Source: CAIOGI01 sp964561875 (GTDB lineage Bacteria > Patescibacteriota > Minisyncoccia > Phycocordibacterales > PALSA-1337). From it: a stretch of DNA of 31,155 bases. The translations under genes were made by a program, and so were the position numbers. This document shows positions 22,985 to 30,830 of this stretch, piece after piece. Position 1 is the stretch's first letter, and each line of letters opens with the position of its first letter. Location of the stretch: NCBI GenBank assembly GCA_964561875.1, contig CAZLQL010000009.1:1-31155 (forward strand), in the 5' to 3' direction. The notes beneath the pieces were generated by a model. The model was not told where the DNA came from, ran no database searches, and saw nothing but the letters and a program-made list of their open reading frames with translations.

Positions 22985-23012
22985 ATCATATAACTTTAAA
23001 ATAATATGTCAA
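22985..23012 (-). promoter_or_regulatory. Promoter of the minus-strand small RNA
   Basis: Minus strand: consensus TTGACA (23012-23007), 16-bp gap, TATGAT (22990-22985). It is the only perfect -35 hexamer noted in the window. It is back to back with the gyrB promoter (23035-23043). CACCCTTTTT (22943-22952) and AAAAAGGGTG (23019-23028) form an inverted repeat centred on the -10. Confidence 0.65.
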
Positions 23013-23034
23013 TAGGGGAAAAAGGGTGAAAATC

Positions 23035-23043
23035 TGATATAAT
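23035..23043 (+). promoter_or_regulatory. Extended -10 of gyrB
   Basis: TGATATAAT, a consensus -10 with the extended TG. The transcript would start near 23050, leaving about 28 nt before the ATG at 23078. No -35 is clear. Confidence 0.5.
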
Positions 23044-23077
23044 AAACCCACTTTAAATACATAAAAATAGATAATAT

Positions 23078-25186
23078 ATGGCTAAAGATGAAGCAAAAAA
23101 GAAAGATAGTTATGGTGCTGATGCCATACAAGTTCTAGAAGGTCTAGAGCCTGTTAGAAAGCGTCCTGGAATGTATATCGGTACTACTGGACCAGACGGT
23201 TTGCATCATCTTATAACAGAAATATTTGATAACTCTAGAGATGAGGCCATGGGCGGTCATGCAAATCATATTGAAGTTGCACTACTACCAAACAATAGAG
23301 TAAGAGTTACAGATAATGGTAGAGGTATACCAGTTGATGTTCATAAACAAACAAAGGTTTCTGCTCTAGAAACTATCATGACAGTCTTACACGCTGGAGG
23401 AAAATTCGGAGGAGATGAAAGTGGGTACAAAGTTTCTGGAGGTCTACACGGAGTGGGTGCTTCAGTGGTAAATGCTCTATCTGTATATACTCAAGTTTGG
23501 GTTCATAAAGATGGTGATGTTTACACTCAAGAATATGCTCAAGGAAAAAAGAAATACAATGTAAAGAAGGTTGCAAAGACAAAAGAGCATGGTACTGTAG
23601 TTGCCTTTGAACCAGATATAATAATCTTTAAAGAAGTTAAATTTGATTTTAATAGAATTGTAAATTCATTGAGACAACAAGCTTACCTAGTGAAAGGTCT
23701 AAGAATTAGTATTTTGGATGCCAGAGAAAAGGCAGATATAAAAATAGATCCAGAAACAACTTATCTATCCGAGCTTGGTTTACAAGTTCCTTCACAGACT
23801 TTTTATTTTGAAAATGGTCTAATATCTCTAGTTAAATTTAATAATCAAGTATTAAAACCTATACATAAAAATGTTTTTTATGTTGAAAAAAAGGTAGAAG
23901 GTGTCGAATCTGTAGAAATTGCTCTTCAATATGCTGATGATATAAGCCCAAGAATATCTGCATTTGCAAACAATATATATAACCCAGAAGGAGGTACTCA
24001 TCTTACAGGATTTAAAACTGCACTTACACGTACTCTAAATACATATTCAAAAAATAATAATCTGATTAAAGATGGAGAAGATAGTTTTACTGGAGATGAT
24101 GTCCTAGAAGGACTTACTGCTGTAATATCTGTAAAACTTCGTGAAATACAGTTTGAAGGTCAGACAAAAGCAAAGCTTGGTTCTGTAGAAGCTCAAGGTG
24201 CTGTTGCTCAAGTCTTCGGAGAATCTTTCTCTGCTTTCCTAGAGGAAAATCCAGATGATGCAAAAGCAATAGTTACAAAAGTAGTTTTGGCGATGAAAGC
24301 TAGAAAAGCTGCAAAAGCTGCCAAGGATAGTGTATTAAGAAAAGGAGCTCTAGAGGGTATGACACTACCTGGAAAGCTTGCAGATTGTCAGTCTAGTGAT
24401 CCTGCAGAATCAGAAATCTTTATTGTGGAGGGAGATTCTGCTGGAGGAAGTGCAAAGACAGGTCGTGATAGAAGAACTCAAGCTATACTTCCACTTAGAG
24501 GAAAGATTTTGAATATTGAAAGAGCAAGACTAGATAGAATGCTTGGCTCAGAACAGATAAAGAATCTTGTACTGGCTTTGGGGACAGCTATTGGAGACAC
24601 ATTTGATCTATCAAAACTTCGTTATCATAAGATAATACTAGCGACAGATGCCGATGTTGACGGAGCACACATACGTACATTGATTCTTACACTTTTGTAT
24701 AGATATTTCAGACCAATTATCGATGGAGGCTATGTATACATTGCTCAACCACCACTATATAAAGTAAAAAGAGGAAAAGAATTGATGTATTTTTACTCTG
24801 AAGAAGAAAAAGTAAAGGCACTAGGTAAAGAGATAGATGAAATGAATCAGATAGAAGAATCTGATCCACAAGCTATGTTAAATCAAGCTCAGAGGGAAGA
24901 TTTATTGGATAGAGCTGGAGCTCCAGAAGATGAAACTGAAGTTGAGGAAGAAGTAAAAGGAAAGAAACAAAAGATATCTATACAGAGATACAAGGGTCTT
25001 GGAGAAATGAACCCAGATGAATTGTGGGAAACAACTATGGATCCAGAACATAGAATATTAAAACAGGTAAATGTACTCGATGCTCAAGAGGCGGATAAGG
25101 TATTTGATATGCTCATGGGTACTGATGTGCCATCTAGAAAGTTATTTATTCAATCAAATGCCAAGAAGGCTACAATTGATATATAA
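23078..25186 (+). CDS. gyrB: DNA gyrase subunit B
   Basis: 702 residues. GHKL ATPase: EGLEPVRKRPGMYIG, the ATP/Mg motif in TEIFDNSRDEAMGG, DNGRGIPVD, and HAGGKFGG...SGGLHGVGASVVNALS; the QTK loop (EGQTKAKLGS) is present. TOPRIM: the catalytic Glu in IFIVEGDSAGGSAK (about 451) and the metal Asp pair in ATDADVDGAHIRTL (about 525). The end has QRYKGLGEMN. It negatively supercoils DNA with GyrA; gyrA is not in the window. An acidic linker of about 45 residues (around 605-640, rich in EETEVEEEVKGKK) separates TOPRIM from the end. It could be a ParE, but the length and the general motifs favour GyrB. Transcribed alone. Confidence 0.93.
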   Translation: MAKDEAKKKDSYGADAIQVLEGLEPVRKRPGMYIGTTGPDGLHHLITEIFDNSRDEAMGGHANHIEVALLPNNRVRVTDNGRGIPVDVHKQTKVSALETIMTVLHAGGKFGGDESGYKVSGGLHGVGASVVNALSVYTQVWVHKDGDVYTQEYAQGKKKYNVKKVAKTKEHGTVVAFEPDIIIFKEVKFDFNRIVNSLRQQAYLVKGLRISILDAREKADIKIDPETTYLSELGLQVPSQTFYFENGLISLVKFNNQVLKPIHKNVFYVEKKVEGVESVEIALQYADDISPRISAFANNIYNPEGGTHLTGFKTALTRTLNTYSKNNNLIKDGEDSFTGDDVLEGLTAVISVKLREIQFEGQTKAKLGSVEAQGAVAQVFGESFSAFLEENPDDAKAIVTKVVLAMKARKAAKAAKDSVLRKGALEGMTLPGKLADCQSSDPAESEIFIVEGDSAGGSAKTGRDRRTQAILPLRGKILNIERARLDRMLGSEQIKNLVLALGTAIGDTFDLSKLRYHKIILATDADVDGAHIRTLILTLLYRYFRPIIDGGYVYIAQPPLYKVKRGKELMYFYSEEEKVKALGKEIDEMNQIEESDPQAMLNQAQREDLLDRAGAPEDETEVEEEVKGKKQKISIQRYKGLGEMNPDELWETTMDPEHRILKQVNVLDAQEADKVFDMLMGTDVPSRKLFIQSNAKKATIDI

Positions 25187-25252
25187 TTTGCCTTTTAATT
25201 GAGTTTAAATTTAAATTTTAACTTACCAATCCTATAGATTTAATTTAAAAAT

Positions 25253-26761
25253 ATGAAAAATAAACCAGTAATGCTAATAGTCCTTGATGGTTGGGGATAC
25301 AGAGAGGAAAAAGATAATAATGCTGTTTTGGCATCAAAAAAACCTTTTTTTGATAGTCTTTGGAATAAATATCCACATTCATTACTTAAGGCTTCTGGAA
25401 ATGCAGTTGGACTTCCTGAAGGGCAAATGGGAAATAGTGAAGTAGGTCATATGACAATAGGAGCTGGTTGTCCTATCGATACAGATCTTGTAAGGATTGA
25501 TAAAGCTATTGAAACTGGAGATTTTGATAAAAATCCTATACTACTTTCTCTTTTTAATCATGTAAAAAGACATGATTCTGTACTACATGTTCAAGGTCTT
25601 GTAAGTCCAGGAGGAGTTCATAGTCATATGAACCATCTTTTCGCTTTTTTGAGATTGGCAAAAAAGCAAAATGTAAGTAGGGTCGCAATACATGTATTTA
25701 CAGATGGAAGAGATACACCACCACAAAGTGCAAGTGAATATATAAATGAACTTGAAAATGTTTTAAAAGAATTTGGTCCAAACTATTTTATAGCGACTGT
25801 ATCTGGAAGATATTATGCAATGGACAGAGATAATAATTGGGATAGGTTAGCAAAGGTTGAACAAGCAATGTTTGAATGTAAAGGAAATATTTGTGAAATA
25901 TCACCATCACTTTATCTAAAAGATCAGTATAAAGCTGGTAAAAAAGATGAATTGCTTGAGCCTATAGTTTGTACAAATCTAGAAGGTAATGGTTGTGCAA
26001 TAAAAGAGAATGATGCTGTATTTTTCTTTAACTTCCGTGCAGATAGAGCTCGCATGCTTTCTGAAAAGATGATGGATAAAAAGGATTTAAAGAATCTATT
26101 ATTTATAACCCTTACTGAATACTGTAAAGATTTTACTTGCCAAATAGTATTTCCACCTATGGCAGTAAAGACAACTCTAGGAGAACAAGTAAGTAAAGCA
26201 GGATTAAAACAAGCACATATTGCTGAGACAGAAAAGTTTGCTCATGCTACATATTTCTTAAATGGAGGAAGGGAAAAACCTTATGATGGAGAAAGAGATA
26301 TATTGCTTGATAGCAGAAAGGATATAAAAACTCATGATGAAGCTCCGGAAATGAGGGCAGAAGGTATAGCAGATAAAGCTATAGAAGAGATAAATGCTGG
26401 AACTGATTTTATATTTATAAATTTTGCCAATCCAGACATGGTGGGACATACAGCAAATGTACCTGCAATAATAAAAGCTATAGAAACTGTCGATACCCAA
26501 TTAAATAGGGTTATATCTGCACTAGAAAAAAAGGGAGGTGTTGCTGTCATAATAGCTGATCATGGAAATGCAGAGGTAAATATCGATCCTGTCACAGGAG
26601 AAAAACATACAGCTCATACTACAAACCCAGTTCCATGTATACTTACAAGCATAGATAATAAAGTAAAAAATGGAGGTCTAGCAGATGTTGCTCCAACCAT
26701 AATAGACTTACTTGGTTTGCCAAAGAGTGAAGATATGTCGGGTGGTAGTCTTTTGGCTTAG
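25253..26761 (+). CDS. gpmI: 2,3-bisphosphoglycerate-independent phosphoglycerate mutase
   Basis: 502 residues, full length for the family (about 510). It interconverts 3- and 2-phosphoglycerate through a phosphoserine. The alkaline-phosphatase-like metal site is seen in VLDGWG (D12), the nucleophile S62 in GQMGNSEVGHMTIG, DGRDTPP, and the second half of the metal site in NFANPDMVGHT and IADHGNAE...HTAHTTNPVPCI. The enzyme uses two Mn or Mg ions. It is convergent with eno, the next step of glycolysis, across a 379-bp gap. Only A/T-rich sequence precedes the start; no Shine-Dalgarno. Confidence 0.96.
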   Translation: MKNKPVMLIVLDGWGYREEKDNNAVLASKKPFFDSLWNKYPHSLLKASGNAVGLPEGQMGNSEVGHMTIGAGCPIDTDLVRIDKAIETGDFDKNPILLSLFNHVKRHDSVLHVQGLVSPGGVHSHMNHLFAFLRLAKKQNVSRVAIHVFTDGRDTPPQSASEYINELENVLKEFGPNYFIATVSGRYYAMDRDNNWDRLAKVEQAMFECKGNICEISPSLYLKDQYKAGKKDELLEPIVCTNLEGNGCAIKENDAVFFFNFRADRARMLSEKMMDKKDLKNLLFITLTEYCKDFTCQIVFPPMAVKTTLGEQVSKAGLKQAHIAETEKFAHATYFLNGGREKPYDGERDILLDSRKDIKTHDEAPEMRAEGIADKAIEEINAGTDFIFINFANPDMVGHTANVPAIIKAIETVDTQLNRVISALEKKGGVAVIIADHGNAEVNIDPVTGEKHTAHTTNPVPCILTSIDNKVKNGGLADVAPTIIDLLGLPKSEDMSGGSLLA

Positions 26762-26995
26762 TTTAAAGTTATAAAGTAGTAAAACTCAATTTACAACTAT
26801 AAATCTTTGCTTTTTTTGACTTTATATTGTGTTATTTTATCTATAATTACACCATACCGTAGGAGTACGATTTTATATAGTTATTTATATATATGGTTTT
26901 GACCCTATGTCAAATAAATGAGAAAAAGGGGACTAGGCTTGAATTCACCTTATAATTTATAGCGACGGAGATAACCAACCGTCATTTATAATAAA
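26762..26995. other. Gap after gpmI: AT-rich, with a palindrome
   Basis: No convincing gene. It holds TTGACT (26816-26821) and TATAAT (26842-26847), but 20 bp apart, which is too far for a standard promoter. It also holds a palindrome TTTGAC-CCTAT-GTCAAA (26898-26914), a TATAAT at 26951-26956, and a short stem GACGG/CCGTC (26964-26983) just before the 20-codon ORF. A 20-codon frame at 26893-26955 is judged chance. No intrinsic terminator with a T-run is seen right after gpmI. Confidence 0.5.
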
Positions 26996-27058
26996 ATGGC
27001 AAAGAAACCAGCTCCAGCTCCTGTTCCACCTGTAACACCAGAAGAAACAAAAGCTTAG
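26996..27058 (+). CDS. Possible 20-residue Pro/Ala-rich peptide
   Basis: ATG to TAG, encoding a basic start (MAKK), a PAPAPVPPV stretch and an acidic end (TPEETKA). It has codon-level features of a real gene here (GCT, CCA, AAA, GAA) and is followed 5 nt later by a strong terminator. A TATAAT at 26951-26956 and a small hairpin precede it. No -35 and no Shine-Dalgarno were found. It may be a microprotein, the readable part of a small RNA, or a relic. Confidence 0.35.
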   Translation: MAKKPAPAPVPPVTPEETKA

Positions 27059-27062
27059 TGTT

Positions 27063-27093
27063 AAGAAAAACCACCGTAAGGGTGGTTTTTCTT
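27063..27093. terminator. Bidirectional intrinsic terminator
   Basis: Perfect 13-bp inverted repeat AAGAAAAACCACC (27063-27075) / GGTGGTTTTTCTT (27081-27093) with loop GTAAG. It has a T-run on both strands, so it can end the plus-strand unit at 26996-27058 and eno coming from the other side. Confidence 0.92.
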
Positions 27094-27140
27094 TTGTAAA
27101 TAAATATTTTATCTACAAATAGACTATTTATTTTATTTCT

Positions 27141-28427
27141 CTACTCAGTTTTGAAAACTTTTTTACCTCTATAAAACGCTTTTTTTCCAAGCTCTTCTTC
27201 TAGTCTCAAAAGCTGATTGTATTTTGCAACACGATCTGTACGAGATAGTGATCCTGTCTTAATCTGTCCTGTACCTGTTCCTACCACAAAGTCTGCAATA
27301 GTTGTATCTTCTGTTTCTCCTGAACGATGAGATATGATGCTCGTATATCCTGCTTTCTTTGCTAGGTTTATTGAATCTATAGTTTCAGAGACTGTACCGA
27401 TTTGGTTTAATTTTATCAATATAGAATTTCCAACTCCTTTCTCTATACCCATACCTAGTCTCTCAATATTTGTTACGAATAGATCGTCTCCAACTATTTG
27501 AACTTTTTTTCCAAGCTTTTTTGTAAGAAGTTCATATCCAGCCCAATCATCCTCAGCTAGTCCATCTTCAATAGATACTATAGGATATTTTGAACACCAA
27601 GATTCATAAAATGCTACCATTTCTTCACTTGATAATACTTTACCCTCTCTTTCTAAATGATATTTACCATCTTTATATAGTTCAGTTGCAGCTACATCTA
27701 GAGCAATACCTACATCTTTACCAGCTATATATCCTGCTTTATTTATTGCTTCAAGTATTATTTCTACAGCAGATTCATTTGAAGGTAGGGAAGGTGCAAA
27801 TCCACCCTCATCACCAACTGTTGTATTCATCCCTTTATCATGAAGTATCTTTTTTAGAGAATGAAATATCTCTGCTCCGCATCTCAATGCTTCTTTGAAT
27901 GATTTTGCACCAATAGGCATGATCATAAATTCCTGAAAATCAGTAGAATTTTCTGCATGCTTTCCACCATTTAGAATATTCATCATAGGTACAGGAAGTT
28001 GTACTGTATTTTTTGTCTTAGCAATTTTATTGAAATATTTGTACAGAGAAGTCTTGTCACTATTTGCATAAGCTCTTGAGAAAGCCATAGAAACACCTAG
28101 AATTGCATTTGCACCGATTTTTCCTTTGTTTTTTGTGCCATCTACAGCAATCATCTTTTCATCAAGTGTTCTCTGGTCAAAAGTCTTTCCTACCAATGCC
28201 TTTGCTAAAACTGTATTTATATTTTTTACAGCTTTTTCTACACCTTTACCATTGTATCTCTTGCCACCATCACGTAGTTCCACAGCTTCATGACTTCCTG
28301 TGCTAGCTCCACTTGGAACTGCTGCACGACCGAAAGCTCCGTCAGAAAGAGTTATGTCTACTTCTACAGTTGGGTTACCTCTGGAATCCAGTATTTCTCT
28401 ACCAATGATTTTCTTTATCTTTTTCAT
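27141..28427 (-). CDS. eno: Enolase (phosphopyruvate hydratase)
   Basis: 428 residues from ATG 28427. It converts 2-phosphoglycerate to phosphoenolpyruvate and is also a common RNA degradosome partner in other bacteria. Signatures: GREILDSRGNPTVEV at the start, the mobile loop SGASTGSHEAVELRDG, catalytic Glu in VGDEGGFAP, metal-binding D in ALDVAAT, E in VSIEDGLAEDDW and D in VGDDLFVTN, catalytic Lys in ILIKLNQIGT, and SHRSGETEDTTIADFVVG plus GQIKTGS. An ATG further upstream (28595) would add 56 unrelated residues overlapping the divergent gene and is rejected. The promoter gives a leader of about 27 nt. Confidence 0.97.
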   Translation of the reverse strand: MKKIKKIIGREILDSRGNPTVEVDITLSDGAFGRAAVPSGASTGSHEAVELRDGGKRYNGKGVEKAVKNINTVLAKALVGKTFDQRTLDEKMIAVDGTKNKGKIGANAILGVSMAFSRAYANSDKTSLYKYFNKIAKTKNTVQLPVPMMNILNGGKHAENSTDFQEFMIMPIGAKSFKEALRCGAEIFHSLKKILHDKGMNTTVGDEGGFAPSLPSNESAVEIILEAINKAGYIAGKDVGIALDVAATELYKDGKYHLEREGKVLSSEEMVAFYESWCSKYPIVSIEDGLAEDDWAGYELLTKKLGKKVQIVGDDLFVTNIERLGMGIEKGVGNSILIKLNQIGTVSETIDSINLAKKAGYTSIISHRSGETEDTTIADFVVGTGTGQIKTGSLSRTDRVAKYNQLLRLEEELGKKAFYRGKKVFKTE

Positions 28428-28460
28428 TTGTTTATTTTTTATCGGATAAAATGTAGAACA

Positions 28461-28490
28461 ATTATATACAACCATTTTTCTATTTGCCAA
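28461..28490 (-). promoter_or_regulatory. Promoter of eno
   Basis: Minus strand: TTGGCA (28490-28485), 18-bp gap, TATAAT (28466-28461). Its -35 overlaps the -35 of the divergent methyltransferase gene (28484-28489) on the opposite strand, so the two promoters probably compete for one polymerase. Confidence 0.6.
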
Positions 28491-28512
28491 TTTTTCATTA
28501 TTAGCCCATACT
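28484..28512 (+). promoter_or_regulatory. Promoter of the methyltransferase gene
   Basis: TTGCCA (28484-28489), 17-bp gap, CATACT (28507-28512), ending 6 nt before the ATG at 28519; leaderless transcript predicted. The -35 is shared in reverse with eno. Confidence 0.55.
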
Positions 28513-28518
28513 TTTGAT

Positions 28519-29346
28519 ATGGATAGAAATAGCGATAAATTAAATAAGGTAAATAAGCCCAATTCTAAAGAGATATCTAAAGATACACATTCCAAAGAGA
28601 CATCTTGGGGTAATGTGGCTACATGGTATGACGATGTTTTAAATAAAGAGGGTAGCTATCAAAAGGAGGTAATATTGCCAAATCTTACCCGTCTACTAGA
28701 TATAAAAAAGGGTGAGAGTATTGTCGATATAGCTTGCGGTCAGGGATTTTTTACGAGAGCTATGCATAGTCTAGGAGCGAAGGTCACTGGACTAGATATA
28801 GGTAAAGAACTTATAGAAATTGCAAAAAAAGAGTCTTCAAAAGATATTATATACTTGGTTTCAAGTGCAGATAGTTTACCTATAAATTTAACAAATACTT
28901 TTGATAAAGCAGTCATAGTACTGGCAATTCAAAATATTAAAGATCTAAATAAGACTATAAGTGAAGCGTATAGAGTGTTAAAAAATAATGGTAAATTATT
29001 TTTAGTATTAAATCACCCAAGTTTTAGAATACCAAAAAAGTCTAGTTGGGGTTTCGATAATTCTACTAATAGTCAATATAGGAGAATAGATTCATATATG
29101 AGTGATACAGAGAATAAAATGGATATGAATCCTGGGTCTAGTTATAAAAATAAAGAATTCACAATATCTTTCCATAGACCACTTCAAGTGTATTTTAAAG
29201 CATTCAATAAATCAGGTTTCAGAGTAGGAAGGTTGGAAGAGTGGATATCTCACAAAGAGAGTAATCCAGGTCCAAAGGCAAATGAGGAAAACCGTATAAG
29301 AAAAGAAATACCAATGTTTATGATGATAGAGGCTATAAAGAGCTAA
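28519..29346 (+). CDS. Class I SAM-dependent methyltransferase
   Basis: 275 residues. The Rossmann methyltransferase core shows motif I VDIACGQGFFT (69-79), the acidic ribose-binding residue D93 in GLDIGKE, and a motif IV/V region with AVIVLAIQNIKDLNKTISEAYRVLKNNGKLFLVLNHP. This is the Methyltransf_11/UbiE-like type that usually methylates small molecules or lipids. The first 45 residues are a polar, Lys/Ser-rich extension ahead of the W-x-x-VATWYDDV opening. The later part, with FHRPLQVYFKAFNKSGF and EEWISHKESNPGP, is typical of small-molecule methyltransferases. The substrate cannot be assigned. Divergent from eno. Confidence 0.88.
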   Translation: MDRNSDKLNKVNKPNSKEISKDTHSKETSWGNVATWYDDVLNKEGSYQKEVILPNLTRLLDIKKGESIVDIACGQGFFTRAMHSLGAKVTGLDIGKELIEIAKKESSKDIIYLVSSADSLPINLTNTFDKAVIVLAIQNIKDLNKTISEAYRVLKNNGKLFLVLNHPSFRIPKKSSWGFDNSTNSQYRRIDSYMSDTENKMDMNPGSSYKNKEFTISFHRPLQVYFKAFNKSGFRVGRLEEWISHKESNPGPKANEENRIRKEIPMFMMIEAIKS

Positions 29347-29383
29347 TATAAGCCGTTTGCAGGATACAGTGGCTGGGTTATCA

Positions 29384-29412
29384 TTGACTATACATTTAAA
29401 ATGATATATAAT
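29384..29412 (+). promoter_or_regulatory. Promoter of the triple-repeat surface protein gene
   Basis: TTGACT (29384-29389), 17-bp gap, consensus TATAAT (29407-29412), ending 8 nt before the ATG at 29421. It is among the closest matches to the sigma70 consensus in the window, and it again predicts little or no leader. Confidence 0.7.
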
Positions 29413-29420
29413 AGTTACAT

Positions 29421-30788
29421 ATGAATATTTCAACTAATACAATAAATAAATATTTTAAATCAAGTCTTATCGTATCGATAATCGCAGTGATTGTATTTGT
29501 TTTATTGCCTATAAATAAAGTAAAGGCAGTTGATTTTAATTTTACAAATCCTCTAGATCCATTTTGTTTATTTAGTTGTGACAATAAGGATCAACCTACA
29601 GTTCAAAATATAATAAACAGCAATAACAATAGTAATAATACAGTTAATAATGTAAATACAAATCCTACTGTATCAACCAATTATTCTGCATTGAGTGTAA
29701 GTTGTTATTCTATCCCAGCTTCTGGTAATACAAATAGCGTTATTAGTTGGAGAGCATCTGTAAGTGGTGGTAGTTATTCTTATTCATATTCTTGGTCTGG
29801 TACTGATGGACTTTCTGGTAATGGTGCAAGTGTAGATAAAATGTATTCAAATTCAGGTACAAAATCTGCTTCTTTGACTGTTACATCAAATGGTCAGACT
29901 GTATCTAGAAATTGTGACAATACTGTAAATATATACGATTATCAAAATTATTATGATAATTACAATTATAATTATTACAATAATGGCTACAATTATTATA
30001 ATAGTTATTCAAATCTAATTGCTTCATGTAGAGCAGATAGAACAGTAACTGATAGAGGTACATATGTAACTTGGTATGCAAGTGCTTCTGGAGGAAATGG
30101 TAGTTATACATATAGTTGGTCAGGTACAGACAATATGTACGGTACTCAAAGCTATGTAAATAAATATTACGATACTTCAGGACAAAAATATGCAAGTGTA
30201 ACTGTATATTCTGGAGGTCAGCAATATGCTGTTCAGTGTACAAACTCTGTTTATGTTCAATACGATACAAATTATTATAACAATAATAACAATTACTATA
30301 CTCCAACTGTTATATATACATCACCAAATGTAAATACAAGTGGAATACAGATTGCTTGTTTTGCAGATGAGACAAGTGCAACAGTAAGTGATCCTATAAC
30401 TTGGACAGCAGAATCTACTGGAGGATATATAAATTCTTATTCATGGAAAGGTAGTGAGGGTTTGTCTGGTAATTCATCATCTGTAGTTACAAACTACCTA
30501 CTTCCTGGAACAAAGACTGCTACAGTCACTGCAAATCTTTCAAATGGACAGACTATATCTAAAGCTTGTAGCAATAAGGTTGTAGTTACAGATATTTATA
30601 CAAAAGCCTCATCAAAACCAATAGTAAAAAGTGGAATTAAGAGTGTTGTTAAACATACTCCAACTGATAATTCACTATCTTCATTTTTCTCTCTAAACAA
30701 TGTACCTTGGGCTTGGGTAGCGGTACTGGTTATCATTGTACTTCTAGTGATGATAGTTTATTTGGCGGTAAATAAGAGTAAGTTATAA
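29421..30788 (+). CDS. Surface protein with three Ig/PKD-like repeats and two membrane helices
   Basis: 455 residues. An N-terminal signal or anchor helix (about 14-31, before KVKA-V) and a C-terminal helix (about 424-449, WVAVLVIIVLLVMIVYLAV) with a short basic end frame an extracellular part. Three repeats lie at 95-165, 203-273 and 313-383; each opens with a Cys and closes with a Cys exactly 70 residues later, so each probably has one disulfide. The core W-x-GT/SE-G-L/M-x-G...G-x-K-x-A-x-V-TV looks like a PKD/Ig-type sandwich. Between repeats lie Asn/Tyr-rich low-complexity linkers (about 172-198 and 281-297). Ligand unknown. A bidirectional terminator follows. Confidence 0.82.
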   Translation: MNISTNTINKYFKSSLIVSIIAVIVFVLLPINKVKAVDFNFTNPLDPFCLFSCDNKDQPTVQNIINSNNNSNNTVNNVNTNPTVSTNYSALSVSCYSIPASGNTNSVISWRASVSGGSYSYSYSWSGTDGLSGNGASVDKMYSNSGTKSASLTVTSNGQTVSRNCDNTVNIYDYQNYYDNYNYNYYNNGYNYYNSYSNLIASCRADRTVTDRGTYVTWYASASGGNGSYTYSWSGTDNMYGTQSYVNKYYDTSGQKYASVTVYSGGQQYAVQCTNSVYVQYDTNYYNNNNNYYTPTVIYTSPNVNTSGIQIACFADETSATVSDPITWTAESTGGYINSYSWKGSEGLSGNSSSVVTNYLLPGTKTATVTANLSNGQTISKACSNKVVVTDIYTKASSKPIVKSGIKSVVKHTPTDNSLSSFFSLNNVPWAWVAVLVIIVLLVMIVYLAVNKSKL

Positions 30789-30790
30789 AA

Positions 30791-30821
30791 AATAAAACCC
30801 CACGTATTGTGGGGTTTTATT
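30791..30821. terminator. Bidirectional intrinsic terminator
   Basis: Perfect 13-bp inverted repeat AATAAAACCCCAC (30791-30803) / GTGGGGTTTTATT (30809-30821), loop GTATT. It separates the convergent triple-repeat gene and thrS. Confidence 0.93.
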
Positions 30822-30830
30822 TTGATAATA

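Noticed and set aside
26893..26955. Twenty-codon frame overlapping the palindrome
   Set aside because: Its sequence has no recognisable character and its end overlaps the TATAAT used for the next unit; likely chance.
26925..27095. tmRNA-like look (GGGGAC start, hairpin, short tag-like ORF ending in Ala, terminator)
   Set aside because: No TTCGA T-loop, no acceptor pairing and no CCA near the 3' end, and the total length is too short. I treat it as a possible peptide or small RNA instead.
28428..28595. Upstream ATG extending enolase by 56 residues
   Set aside because: The added part overlaps both divergent promoters and the methyltransferase start, and the family begins at MKKIKKIIGREILDSRG.
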